This document shows, one piece after another, positions 55,493 through 64,000 of a DNA stretch of 64,000 nt. The number at the start of each line of letters is the position of its first letter. The first letter of the stretch is position 1. The position numbers and the translations under genes were made by a program. The stretch lies in contig BCHH01000007.1 in assembly GCA_001599595.1 (NCBI GenBank), positions 814,976-878,975 on the forward strand. The letters are read 5' to 3'. This stretch comes from Beverwykella pulmonaria (Eukaryota > Ascomycota > Dothideomycetes > Pleosporales > Melanommataceae). Under the pieces are notes generated by a model. That model was not told the DNA's origin and searched no databases. It saw only the letters and a program-made list of their open reading frames with translations.

Positions 55493-56092
55493 TTAAGATG
55501 CGGAGAGGGCGACCTGAAGCTCTTGATCAGCTGCCTTGGGAGAATCGACTTCGGTAGATGAGAGCTTTGGAAGGGAGGGTCCGCGATCGTCAGTGGGTAG
55601 ACGTTGGTAAATCACAATGGCCCGCATCAGTGGTCTCATCAACGGCCCGGTTAGCGATCTCGGAGCCTTGAGGTCGGATACAGACAGCTGTCCTAGGATC
55701 TTGGGGAGCGGTATCGTGCGGGGCGAAACTGGTGGCCTTGGGCTCTTGACAAATGTCAGGTCAGTCTCAGTCTCGGTCTCGCGACGAGCGAGGCTGACGG
55801 AGTTGGTCTCTTGAGGACTGTAACAACTATCAGGCTTACCGGGAGCAAGGTTGGAGAGCTTAGGCTGCTGAGGTGTGACGTCTGTGGGTTGCATATCTCG
55901 AGAATCGCAATTTGTGGATTCTTTCTCTTCACAAAGCAAAGTAACAGTGTAGGGGTGGAGAGCAGTGAATGGGCACCTGGCGCTGTCGTGAACGAGCGAG
56001 GCAGAGTCTTGAGATTGCGGCTTTGAGGAGCACGCCGCGGAGTAGGAGGTACCAGTGCGGGTAGTGACTTTAAGAGAAAGAATTAAGGCCAA
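55493..56092 (-). other. Open frame of uncertain coding status
   Basis: A 199-codon minus-strand frame, Pro/Ser/Thr-rich, without an ATG at its 5' end (it opens at TTG). A nearby upstream ATG (about 56138) begins MKKPNKLFHLLLLRNL, which looks like the start of a signal peptide but lies in another frame. I see no splice pair joining them convincingly. It could be the second exon of a small secreted protein or chance. Confidence 0.2.
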
Positions 56093-57205
56093 GGTTACGC
56101 AGAAGAAGCAGATGAAACAATTTGTTTGGTTTCTTCATACTGATAGTCTCAAAGAGTACATAGAATGTTTCAATGTACTTGTACTAGTTTGAAACTCGCG
56201 CTCGTACCTTCTGTCTATCTAAGCGTCGTCCTCGTTGCGGCCCGTACAAAGCAAACAAAGAGCAAGCCACAGCGCCCTGCCGTAATGTTCTCGAACCGAA
56301 CACGACTTCACCTCCCGTGGCACAGCACCTCTTCCACATCTTATCGCATTGCGACCCCCATCCAACATGCTTCTCGGCCCAGCTCATCTCCACGCTTCAC
56401 AGGGCCGCGACGCAGGTCTCGCCAAAAACAGTCATGATGCTGTTCAAGACATGTCCATAGACGGCCCAGCAAAGCGGTTTGTGGACCCCCAGCGAGGCGC
56501 CGCTGCATGTTCGTCCTGGCGTTCGGGTGGCCGGCTCGCTAGAAGGCGAATCAACTCCAACGGTGCGGCGAGCATTCCCAAGCAGAAGGAAACATTCTGT
56601 AAACTGGCAAGATAGTCCCTGATAGACAGCCGTTCACTGTCTCGGCTATCTCTACCTTCGCCGTTCGCGCACGCTTTGACACATGGCAATTTTGTAAGGA
56701 AACTGTCTGCGGCCAGCAGCCCGGGCCAATCAGCGGCATGGTAGGCCCGGAGCGGCTCACTTAGCCCCTCTTGGAAAGCGGACCCTTGATTGTTATCAGA
56801 ACACCAAGCCTCCCTATCCCTAAAACATCATCAATATATAGGCGCGCCCCGCCGGCCTGGTTCCTTCCGCACGCCTTGGCCGTTTGCGAGCTACGAATCT
56901 GGAGACGCTTGGATCGCTTTTCCCTGCCAGCACTCTCCACTTCGGCGATGGACGCGCTTAAAACTAAGTGTCGTCCTTATCAGTGCCAAGGCGGCCTTAC
57001 ATACGGAATGGGGGCCGCGGCGGGAACATGTGCAATTTGGTACACATCGTGTCGCGGCTGTCACCAGGAAATTAGGTGCCAAGGCCGGAAGGGAAGTCTA
57101 TATGACCTCTGGGTAAGTCCCTGCGCGCGAATCTCTTCCCTCTTCAAAGCAGCTGCTCATTCTTTTCTAGCAAGCTTCAACTAAAGAAGCCGACAGTAGA
57201 TCAAG
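56093..57205. other. Upstream region of the ammonium transporter gene
   Basis: About 1.1 kb with frames of up to 137 codons on the plus strand but no recognisable protein. The part nearest 57206 is taken as promoter and 5' leader. It carries GATA cores at 56610-56630 and a consensus GATA site at 56976-56982. Confidence 0.5.
56976..56982 (-). promoter_or_regulatory. Candidate AreA/NIT2 GATA-factor site
   Basis: CTTATCA on the plus strand reads TGATAAG on the minus strand, the consensus for nitrogen-regulatory GATA factors. It lies about 225 bp upstream of the ammonium transporter start. Mep genes are typical targets of nitrogen catabolite control, so the location makes sense, but one short site can occur by chance. 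Confidence 0.4.
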
Positions 57206-58756
57206 ATGGCAGAAATCGTGCTGGTAAGTACCTTCACGTTCATCCTCACCCTCCGCGCGCGAACCACTCACTAACCTCTTGATGTAGCCCGCGTACAATC
57301 CAGACAAGCCCAACGGTGGCAACTCCCTTGACGAAGATGTTAATGCGCAATATGCTGGCCTTGAGTTTCACTACACCTACCTTCTCTTCTGTTCCGCCAT
57401 AGTCTGGCTCATTATCCCCGGTATCGGTTTGCTCTATGGCGGTCTTTCTCGCCGCAAGTCGGCCCTTGCCATGTTGTTCCAATCATTTGCTGTCTGTGGA
57501 GTGTAAGTTGACTTCATGCCGCCAGCGGAACAAGTGACTGATTGATATCCAGCGTCTGCTTTCAATGGATGTTTTGGGGCTACTCCCTGGCTTACTCCCG
57601 CGGCGCCAATGTCTTCATCGGTAACTTGGACAACTTTGGCCTCAAGAACGTATCGGCTGCTCCTTCACCTGGATCTGTCTTACTTCCGGAGATTGTTTTC
57701 TGTCTCTACCAGATGCTCTTCTGCGCATGCACGGTCATGCTCGTTGTCGGTGGAGCTTTTGAACGTGGCCGCATCCTCCCATCCATAATCTTCGCCTTCT
57801 GCTGGGCAACGATCGTGTACTGCCCGATTGCCTGCTGGACGTGGAACTCCAACGGATGGCTCTACAAGCTGCCGTCTCTCGACTTTGCCGGAGGTGGCCC
57901 CGTTCACATTGCTTCCGGATGGTCTGCTCTCGCCTACGCCTTCGTGCTTGGAAAGCGAGTCCACAAGGGTGACAAGGTGCACAACAAGCCACACAACACC
58001 ACTCTTGTCTTCATCGGCACTGTTTTGATTTGGTTTGGTTGGTTCGGTTTCAACGGCGGCTCAGCCCTCAACGCTTCCATCCGTGCCATGATGGCTGCCT
58101 TCAACACCAACACTGCTGCCTCGTTCGGAGTCCTTGGCTGGGTCCTCGTCGACTACATCCGCACTAAGGGACACTTTAGTGTCGTCGGAGCTTGCTGCGG
58201 TGCCATCTCCGGCCTCGTGGGAATTACTCCCGCCGCCGGTTTTGTCTCAGTCTGGATTGCTGCGCTCATTGGGTTCCTTACCGGTGCCATCTGCTCACTG
58301 TGCCACAACCTCGACAGATGGATTAAGATCGACGAAGGTCTCGACGTCTTCAAGCTTCACGGCATTGGCGGCATGGTCGGCTCCTTCCTCACCGGCATCT
58401 TCGCCCAGAAGTGGGTCTCTGCCCTTGATGGCGCATCCCAATACTCCGGAGCCCTCGACGGCGTCGGTGTCCAAGTCGGTCGCCAGATCGCTGAGATCTG
58501 CGCCATCTCTTCCTACTCTTTCACTGTCACTTGCATTCTCCTCTATGCGCTCAAGTTCATTCCATTCATGCATCTGCGTGTCAGCGAGGAGGCAGAGATG
58601 ATTGGTCTCGATTACGACCAGTTCTTCGACGAACAGATTGGTGACTGGAGTTTGTCAGAGCAGAACTTGCATCATATCGGTCATGGTACTACTCATGCCA
58701 GCAGCCAGAACAGCGTCAAGGCTGTTCCTGAAACTGCGCCGGTTAAGGAGGCGTAG
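57206..58756 (+). CDS. Mep2-type high-affinity ammonium transporter
   Basis: Exons 57206-57223 (MAEIVL only), 57288-57502 and 57553-58756 give 478 residues. Introns are GTAAGT...GATGTAG with a CTAAC branch site, and GTAAGT...ATCCAG. It is an Amt/Mep/Rh protein of about 11 membrane segments that takes up ammonium at the plasma membrane. Family landmarks: IIPGIGLLYGGLSRRKSAL, FQWMFWGYSLAYS, the DFAGGGPVHIASG signature, and KLHGIGGMVGSFLTG. Both pore histidines are present: His196 and His347, equivalent to yeast Mep2 His194 and His348. Mep1/Mep3 have Glu at the first. This points to the Mep2 class, whose yeast member also senses ammonium. The C-terminal cytoplasmic tail (SEEAEMIGLDYDQFFDEQIG) is the conserved regulatory segment. 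Confidence 0.95.
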
Positions 58757-60174
58757 CTCGCTGAAGATGTAGGTGGAACCGAGGAGATGGGGAAGTATGT
58801 GTGGTGGCTGTAATGGTTGATATTCTAGTACTTCGCATACCCCTCGCTTAGAAATAAGTCGATTTCTTTTCTTAGATTTGTTTGGTAAGAATGGAAATAG
58901 ATTGATAGATTTCTCAGTCTCTCGAAATGTATCCTCTCCCTAGTACTGTCCAACTTCTCCGTTCATCTTCTTGAGTGGCTAGAATTGCCATATCCAAATT
59001 CAGCTTAGTGCACCAGTCGAACTATTTTCAATCTCGACCTTCATCATCCCTCAAAGTCACTACTTGGGCCGCCAACGTCTCGACATGCAACAGTTACAAC
59101 CTTAGATTATTAAGAGGCACAATTACATTGCATAGCTAGAGTGCGGCTGAACCGCCTCCAGATTCCTAATCTAACGTTCCTCCCGATGTGCCTCCTTCTG
59201 TAGCGTAACGGACTTTCTCCCCTAGAGCACCACCATTAAACCCTTACTACTCTAAATTCTCGCAAAAGGGCCTTTTCCGAGCCATAGGACCTCGCCGATG
59301 CTGGTAAGTCATGATTAGCCTTCTGTGTGGTGTGGCGCGCAACTTCCATAGCTCTTACCTAAATATTTCCGTGTAATCAACTGTAAATAGCTGCTAGATG
59401 TGTGGCTAGTTAGCTAACATGTTTCTACTGTAACATCGAAACCGCAATAGTGTATGACACAGCCTTTGTACAACTTCGAGATGCAGTCCAACGCACAGCC
59501 ATGTATTTGATAGCATTTATAACATAGAGACATACCATTACGTCGCCCTTTAGCTCTGAAACCTACCGTTGTTCTCTCTGCCGACCAAACAAAAGACCGG
59601 ACTAAGCCCACCACGTCCTGATGCTTCTCGAGCCTATCATCGCCGATCCCTATACTAAGCGGTGAAGGGGAATAGGATAAGATAGGAGAGGTATAAGATA
59701 AAATGGAGTGGGCGGCCTTCGAAGCCTGCTTTTCGGCAAGTGTTCTGAGTGTTACTAGCAGAACGCCGCTGTTGCAAGCGCATACGAAGTTGGAAAGACT
59801 CTGCATGCTTTTGTGATATAGCTGTCGCACGGTCATACAACGATCGGCTCCTTACATGAGCACTGCTATCTTCGCTGGGTAAGGCGGAGCAGAGATGTGA
59901 TAGCAGCACTGCTTGGCAAGGTACTACGCTACCAAGGCTTGCATGTGGTTCTGTCTATCGGCAATGATCATTATATCTCTTCGCAATGCCATCCATTCCG
60001 GACGTAGTCGGCTTAGATCACGTCAGTTGCTACACTACGGAGGTTGAAGAAAGTTGAACCAAGGTTGGCTCTGACTAGCTACCAGGGTCTTAACTGCGTC
60101 CATTCATAAATCATGACATTAAAAAGTCTGCCATTAGCAGCCAAACCTTGCTTGTGGCCAAACCGTGATCTGCG
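58757..60174. other. Intergenic region with a dispersed repeat
   Basis: 3' region of the ammonium transporter followed by AT-rich repeat DNA, including family D copy 2 (59452-59720). No gene. Confidence 0.55.
59452..59720 (+). repeat. Dispersed repeat family D, copy 2
   Basis: Second copy of the sequence at 50828-51080. It carries an extra short insertion (GTATTTGATAGCATTTATAAC) and several transitions. It lies about 450 bp from the phosphorylase-like gene. Confidence 0.75.
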
Positions 60175-61233
60175 TCAAAGTATGATGCTCTGGTCGCCTT
60201 GGACAGTTTTTGTCCCTACTTGCTCTCCAATCTTGCTGTCGTCGTTATTCCATGTGTTAGAAATACCACCTGCTCCCTTGATCGTCTCCTCTACTGTGTC
60301 TACCTTCGCTACTTCAGCTGGTGGTATCACCGAGAGCACCTCCTTGGCACACGCTGCTGCCGTTCCTGCCGCGTACGGCTGCCACTTCTTGTTCTTGTGC
60401 GAGTCGGCATAGTCACAGATGCCTCGAATGACAAGACACGGGAAGCTATTCATCAGGCCGGCCGCTTCCATCTCGAAACAGACTACTCCGCCCAGCTCTG
60501 TACTGACTCTGTCCCTTTCGGCGCCATCTCTTATGACTTGATTGCCTGATGCGATTGTCCCATAATGCACCACCACTTCTTGCACGCGCGGCTCGCGAGA
60601 CACCAACCTGTCTTTATTACACTTGCCACATGTTGCCCCTCCCTCGTGATTGTACTCGGATTCGAACAGGATATCCAGGCCGGCAGCCTCGCGCGCAAAT
60701 CCTGGTAAGCTATTGAGCTTAGAAAAGAACTCCGACAGCCTGGATCTTCCTCTAAAGTGGTTGGCGCGCATGTTTGTGACAGCGTTGAGTAGGATGGTTG
60801 GTGGAGTGTTGAGGGATCCTGTCCGCTGGAAGCCGCTCGGCGTAGCTTTCCCAGAGTCATATTGAACCACTCCGCCGTGCACATTCAACGGTCTGCTGAT
60901 GACGACGTCGCCGAGCCGCACGTCCACCTCCTCACTTGGAACTCCTCCTCCGATGCCCACCATCAAGCCAAACCGGATGGACGTGAATGCAGACTTCATC
61001 TGGTTGGCTACTGCGGCGGCTGAGTTTGTCCCAGTTTGGCCCTCGGGTAGACAGGCGATGACAACGTTGTGTTGGCAGATTTTCCCGAGCGAGTAAATAT
61101 TTGTGTCATGCCCATCCTGCTGGAGACCTTCGTGCTCCTCATCGAGCATCTCCTGCGCAGCCGCCAGCTCGACTGGAAGCGCGCACACCCATCCTACAGT
61201 ATAATCCTCGCGTCGAAGCTGGCGGCGTGGCAT
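60175..61233 (-). CDS. PNP/UDP nucleoside-phosphorylase-domain protein with a C-terminal NLR-matching motif
   Basis: Single exon of 352 residues with ATG at 61233. Residues ~10-305 are a purine/uridine phosphorylase-type domain: DYTVGWVCALPVELAAAQEM, MVGIGGGVP, RLGDVVIS, GTIASGNQVIRD, FEMEAAGL and IRGICDYADSHK. In fungi this domain is usually the N-terminal module of NLR-type proteins; here it stands alone and resembles a free effector. The tail is Gly/Asn/Asp-rich. It ends in residues 330-352 with N-D-D-S-K-I-G-E-Q, then T-V-Q-G-D-Q-S-I-I-L. The same pattern occurs at residues 12-32 of the divergent NACHT-WD40 protein whose start is 511 bp away. That pairing is how amyloid-signalling effectors and NLRs are arranged. 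Enzyme activity on nucleosides is possible but untested. The conserved Glu/Asp residues of the domain are present. Confidence 0.9.
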   Translation of the reverse strand: MPRRQLRREDYTVGWVCALPVELAAAQEMLDEEHEGLQQDGHDTNIYSLGKICQHNVVIACLPEGQTGTNSAAAVANQMKSAFTSIRFGLMVGIGGGVPSEEVDVRLGDVVISRPLNVHGGVVQYDSGKATPSGFQRTGSLNTPPTILLNAVTNMRANHFRGRSRLSEFFSKLNSLPGFAREAAGLDILFESEYNHEGGATCGKCNKDRLVSREPRVQEVVVHYGTIASGNQVIRDGAERDRVSTELGGVVCFEMEAAGLMNSFPCLVIRGICDYADSHKNKKWQPYAAGTAAACAKEVLSVIPPAEVAKVDTVEETIKGAGGISNTWNNDDSKIGEQVGTKTVQGDQSIIL

Positions 61234-61744
61234 TCGAACGGCTGTTGCACCAGGGCGGCCGAGAGACTTAAGGCAGCAGACTATAGCGATCGCAGAGACT
61301 CGTGAAGGGTCGTGGAAGCGATTGAAGGTTGTAAAACGCGACCAGCAAGGCAGCCGGCCAAGGAGAGAACCCTCTGCATGCCATGTAATTTGTCGCCGAC
61401 GCAGCCTCCCCTACCGACACGAAGTAGCAGGCGCTTGCAGTTCACAGTAGCAAGACTCAATCATCTGAAAAGCGGGGACAGCCACCCGCTATTATTGGTT
61501 TGCGGGGTCATCACGTGCAGTTAGTTACGGCCAGCTTCAGCCCAGCTGAGGTCGTGCATTCAGCTCAACGTCAGAGCCAATCAAACTCATCAGGTCGGTT
61601 AAAAAGGTGGGCCCTTCTACGGTAATCAAAAGGTGGTGGGAAAACACGTGATTCTCAGACTGCCCGGGCGCTTGAGTACACAAGGCTACCAAAGCGAACT
61701 GCATTTGTCTGAGGTGCACAGCTTATCGCTATGATTCTATTGTG
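61234..61744. promoter_or_regulatory. Bidirectional promoter region of the PNP/NACHT pair
   Basis: 511 bp between the two divergent start codons. It contains CCAATCA at 61576-61582, ATTGG near 61494, and TCACGTG motifs near 61511 and 61646. The shared region suggests co-expression; this is inferred from layout alone. Confidence 0.5.
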
Positions 61745-64000
61745 ATGTCACAAGGATCGCCGCAGGTCAGCTTCTCCAACGACGGAGGAAAGGTTGGAGT
61801 TCAGGCTCATAACTACAACGTCCATGGTGACCAGATCTTGCAGTAAGTCTGTTAGATCTTTATCATTGCGCTTACGGACACGGCTTGACTGCCTTTGACA
61901 GGTTCACACGCGATCAAGATCCGCTAGCACTGCTGCCTGAAGCATCGAACGCTGTTTTCAACGCATCGGGAAAAGAAGACGAGCCTATTTGCCTCCCTGG
62001 CACTCGAGTCGGTGTCCTTGACGAAATCAGAGCATGGATTGAGGGAGAAAACAAGCAGCATATCTTCTGGCTGAGTGGCTGGGCAGGCACCGGAAAGTCC
62101 ACGATAGCACGCACAGTTGCACGAGAATACTACGATAGAAACCGACCAGTGGCGAGCTACTTCTTCTCAAGAGGTGGTGGCGATGCTGGCAACGCGACCA
62201 AGTTCGTTGGCACAATCGCCAGGCAACTGGCGAACAAATTGCCAAAGTTCAGGGAGCAGCTCCGGAAAACGTTGTCAGAGGATGAAGGCATCCTCCGTCG
62301 CGTCCTAAAGGATCAATGGCGGGAACTTATCACAACACCTCTAGTGCACCTTGCGGTCGACTCGTACCCGTCCCCAGTTGTCATAGTGGTCGATGCGCTA
62401 GACGAGTGCGACACTGAGAGTAGCATCAGGCAGGTGATTCAGCTTCTGGCCGACACGACAAATCTGAACCAACAACGGCTTCGAGTTCTGATTACAAGTC
62501 GACCTGAAGTACCGGTCCGAGAAGAGTTCTCGCGATTCCAACCGAGTGAACACCTCGTACTACAGGATATCTCGAAGTTTATCGTCGAACAGGATATTTC
62601 GCTTTTCCTCAAGCATCACCTCGCGACAATCGGCCCGGAAGACGAGGTAGTCGAGCAGCTTGTGCGAAAAGCTGCGGGTCTGTTTATCTGGGCCGCAACC
62701 GCCTGTCGATTCATTTGCGAAGGGGCATCCCCCGAGAAAAGGCTCCACATCATCCTAGGAAGCTCCAGCTCCACTCTCACATTAAACTATCATATCGATG
62801 GAATCTATATTTCTTTGTTCCAAAACATTATCAGAAGCCTAATTTGGAACACTAGTTACCTCTGGTTTTGGATAGCAGTCGCCTGTGGCTTCAGCCGCGA
62901 AGGGGTAGTGGTCAAGCAATCGCTACGAACACTTGTTATGGGCAATACCACTCCGGAAGATCACCTCGACGTCATCTATCTGACTGTCCTGGACAGTTCT
63001 CTTCGCTCGAGTTTTACTCCGCAAGACATTAGAGACTTTCATAGTATGGTAAGAGACGTGCTTGGAAGCATCGTCGTTCTCTTCTCCTCTCTTTCGGTTA
63101 AATCACTGAGCAATTTACTCTTGAAACCGGAGAAAGACCTTACCTGGACGATGAATGACCTCCATGCTCTTCTAGAGATCCCAAAGGATGCTCAACACGC
63201 TGTTCGTCTACATCATCCATCATTCCGGGATTTTCTTCTTAGCAAAAAAAGGTGTTGTGACTCGTACTTCTGGGTGGACGAGAAGCAGGCACATCAAGCG
63301 CTGTTCGACAGCTGTCTCCAGCTTCTGTCAACATCTCTGAAGCAGGACATCTGCGAAGTAAATGCTCCGGGTATGCTTGCGGCCAAGCTGGAGAGCGGTC
63401 GAGTCGAGCAGTTCCTTCCTCCTGAGGTCCAGTACGCATGTCTATACTGGATCCAGCACGTCCAGAAGAGCGGCACCCAGATTCGCGACAATAGCCAAGT
63501 GCACCAGTTCTTACAGGAGCATCTCCTTCACTGGCTCGAGGCCCTTGGGTGGATAGGGAAAGTTCCGGAAGGAGTTCATGCCATCATGTCTTTAGAGTCG
63601 TTTGTGTCCGTTAGTATACCTCTAGCATGGGAAAAGGCTTCAGCTAATAGTTCGGCTAGTCAAGTGAATGCCCTCTTCTTTCGAATTTCATCCACGACGC
63701 GAAGCGTTTCGTTCTCTATAACCGGTTAGCTATTGAGCAGGCGCCCCTTCAGACGTATAGTGGTCTAGTATTCGCACCGATGACGAGTATAATAAGGGAA
63801 AGGTTCAAAATCTGCATACCTAGATGGATTCGAAGGCTGCCAAGGGTCGAAGAGAAATGGAATGCGGCTCTCCAGACGCTCGAGGGCCATTCGAAATCGG
63901 TCTACGACGTGGCCTTCTCGCCGGACGGCAAGCTGCTGGCGTCGGCTTCAGACGACAGCACCGTCAAGCTGTGGGACGCCGGCTCAGGAGCGCTGCAGCA
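61745..64000 (+). CDS. NACHT-WD40 NLR (HET-E-like), partial, with an apparent frameshift
   Basis: Exon 1 is 61745-61842 and exon 2 starts at 61902 (intron GTAAGT...TGACAG). Residues 12-32 hold N-D-G-G-K-V-G-V-Q, then N-V-H-G-D-Q-I-L, matching the C-terminus of the neighbouring PNP protein. The NACHT NTPase follows: Walker [10 protein letters not shown] (Lys98), Walker [13 protein letters not shown] (Asp197, Asp200), sensor-like LITSRPE, then helical WHD-like segments ([13 protein letters not shown]). The frame of exon 2 ends at 63727-63729 (TAG), giving 641 residues. The expected continuation [13 protein letters not shown], then [13 protein letters not shown], and the first WD40 unit ([20 protein letters not shown]) lie in the +2 frame from about 63660 to the window end. 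A frameshift in 63660-63726 is the simplest reading. The gene continues beyond the window. The family controls cell death after non-self recognition. Confidence 0.9.

Noticed and set aside
63664..63704. 41-nt intron to join the NACHT and WD40 frames
   Set aside because: Too short, no branch site, and it would remove the conserved HDAK residues. Kept only as an alternative to a frameshift.
1..64000. tRNA or rRNA genes
   Set aside because: No convincing T-arm (GGTTCRANYCC) with matching acceptor and D-arm was found by eye on either strand. A tRNA scan would be needed to be sure.

Overview
This is nuclear DNA of a filamentous ascomycete (Pezizomycotina). The signs are short 50-95 nt GT-AG introns, adenine-rich contexts around ATG, and a mix of fungal families: HET domains, NACHT-WD40, a PNP/UDP phosphorylase-like protein, a CYP504-like P450, RPO41 and a Mep ammonium transporter. 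I cannot fix the class. The layout is two-phase. Well-kept gene blocks alternate with AT-rich, gene-poor islands full of repeat relics. Paired relics differ mainly by C-to-T/G-to-A type changes, which suggests RIP-like decay.

Left end (1-18,980), sparse: a protein with three regularly spaced Cys/His units (4449-5654), about 7 kb with no recognisable gene but several dispersed repeats, an ankyrin-type protein (13100-14261) downstream of a 3 x 24-bp CACGTG-type repeat, and a secreted Lys/Pro-rich protein with an unusual C-terminal domain (15511-16570).

Core block (18,983-38,627), all on the minus strand: mitochondrial RNA polymerase, a type II membrane glycosyltransferase-like protein, a CYP504-like P450, an F-box-like protein inside a repeat-rich insert, a MATE transporter, a PQ-loop membrane protein and peroxin 12. 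These are mostly housekeeping genes and show no sign of forming a biosynthetic cluster.

Accessory block (39,400-52,300): two related broken HET-domain copies, a decayed gene with a Gln-rich part and Asp/Trp-Lys repeats, a calpain-like protein whose catalytic Cys is Ser, a broken secreted CVNH-like gene, and several dispersed repeats, one copy with a 5-bp target-site duplication.

Right end (52,314-64,000): an AIM9/APH-type kinase-like protein, a Mep2-type ammonium transporter, and a divergent pair. The pair is a PNP/UDP phosphorylase-domain protein (60175-61233, minus) and a NACHT-WD40 NLR (61745 to the window edge, plus). The extreme C-terminus of the first and the extreme N-terminus of the second carry the same ~20-residue motif (N-D-x2-K-[IV]-G-x-Q-x5-V-x-G-D-Q). 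This is the architecture of fungal amyloid-signalling NLR/effector pairs and is the best candidate in the window for an interesting system. The NLR has an apparent frameshift just before its WD40 repeats, so it may be inactive in this strain or reflect an assembly error.
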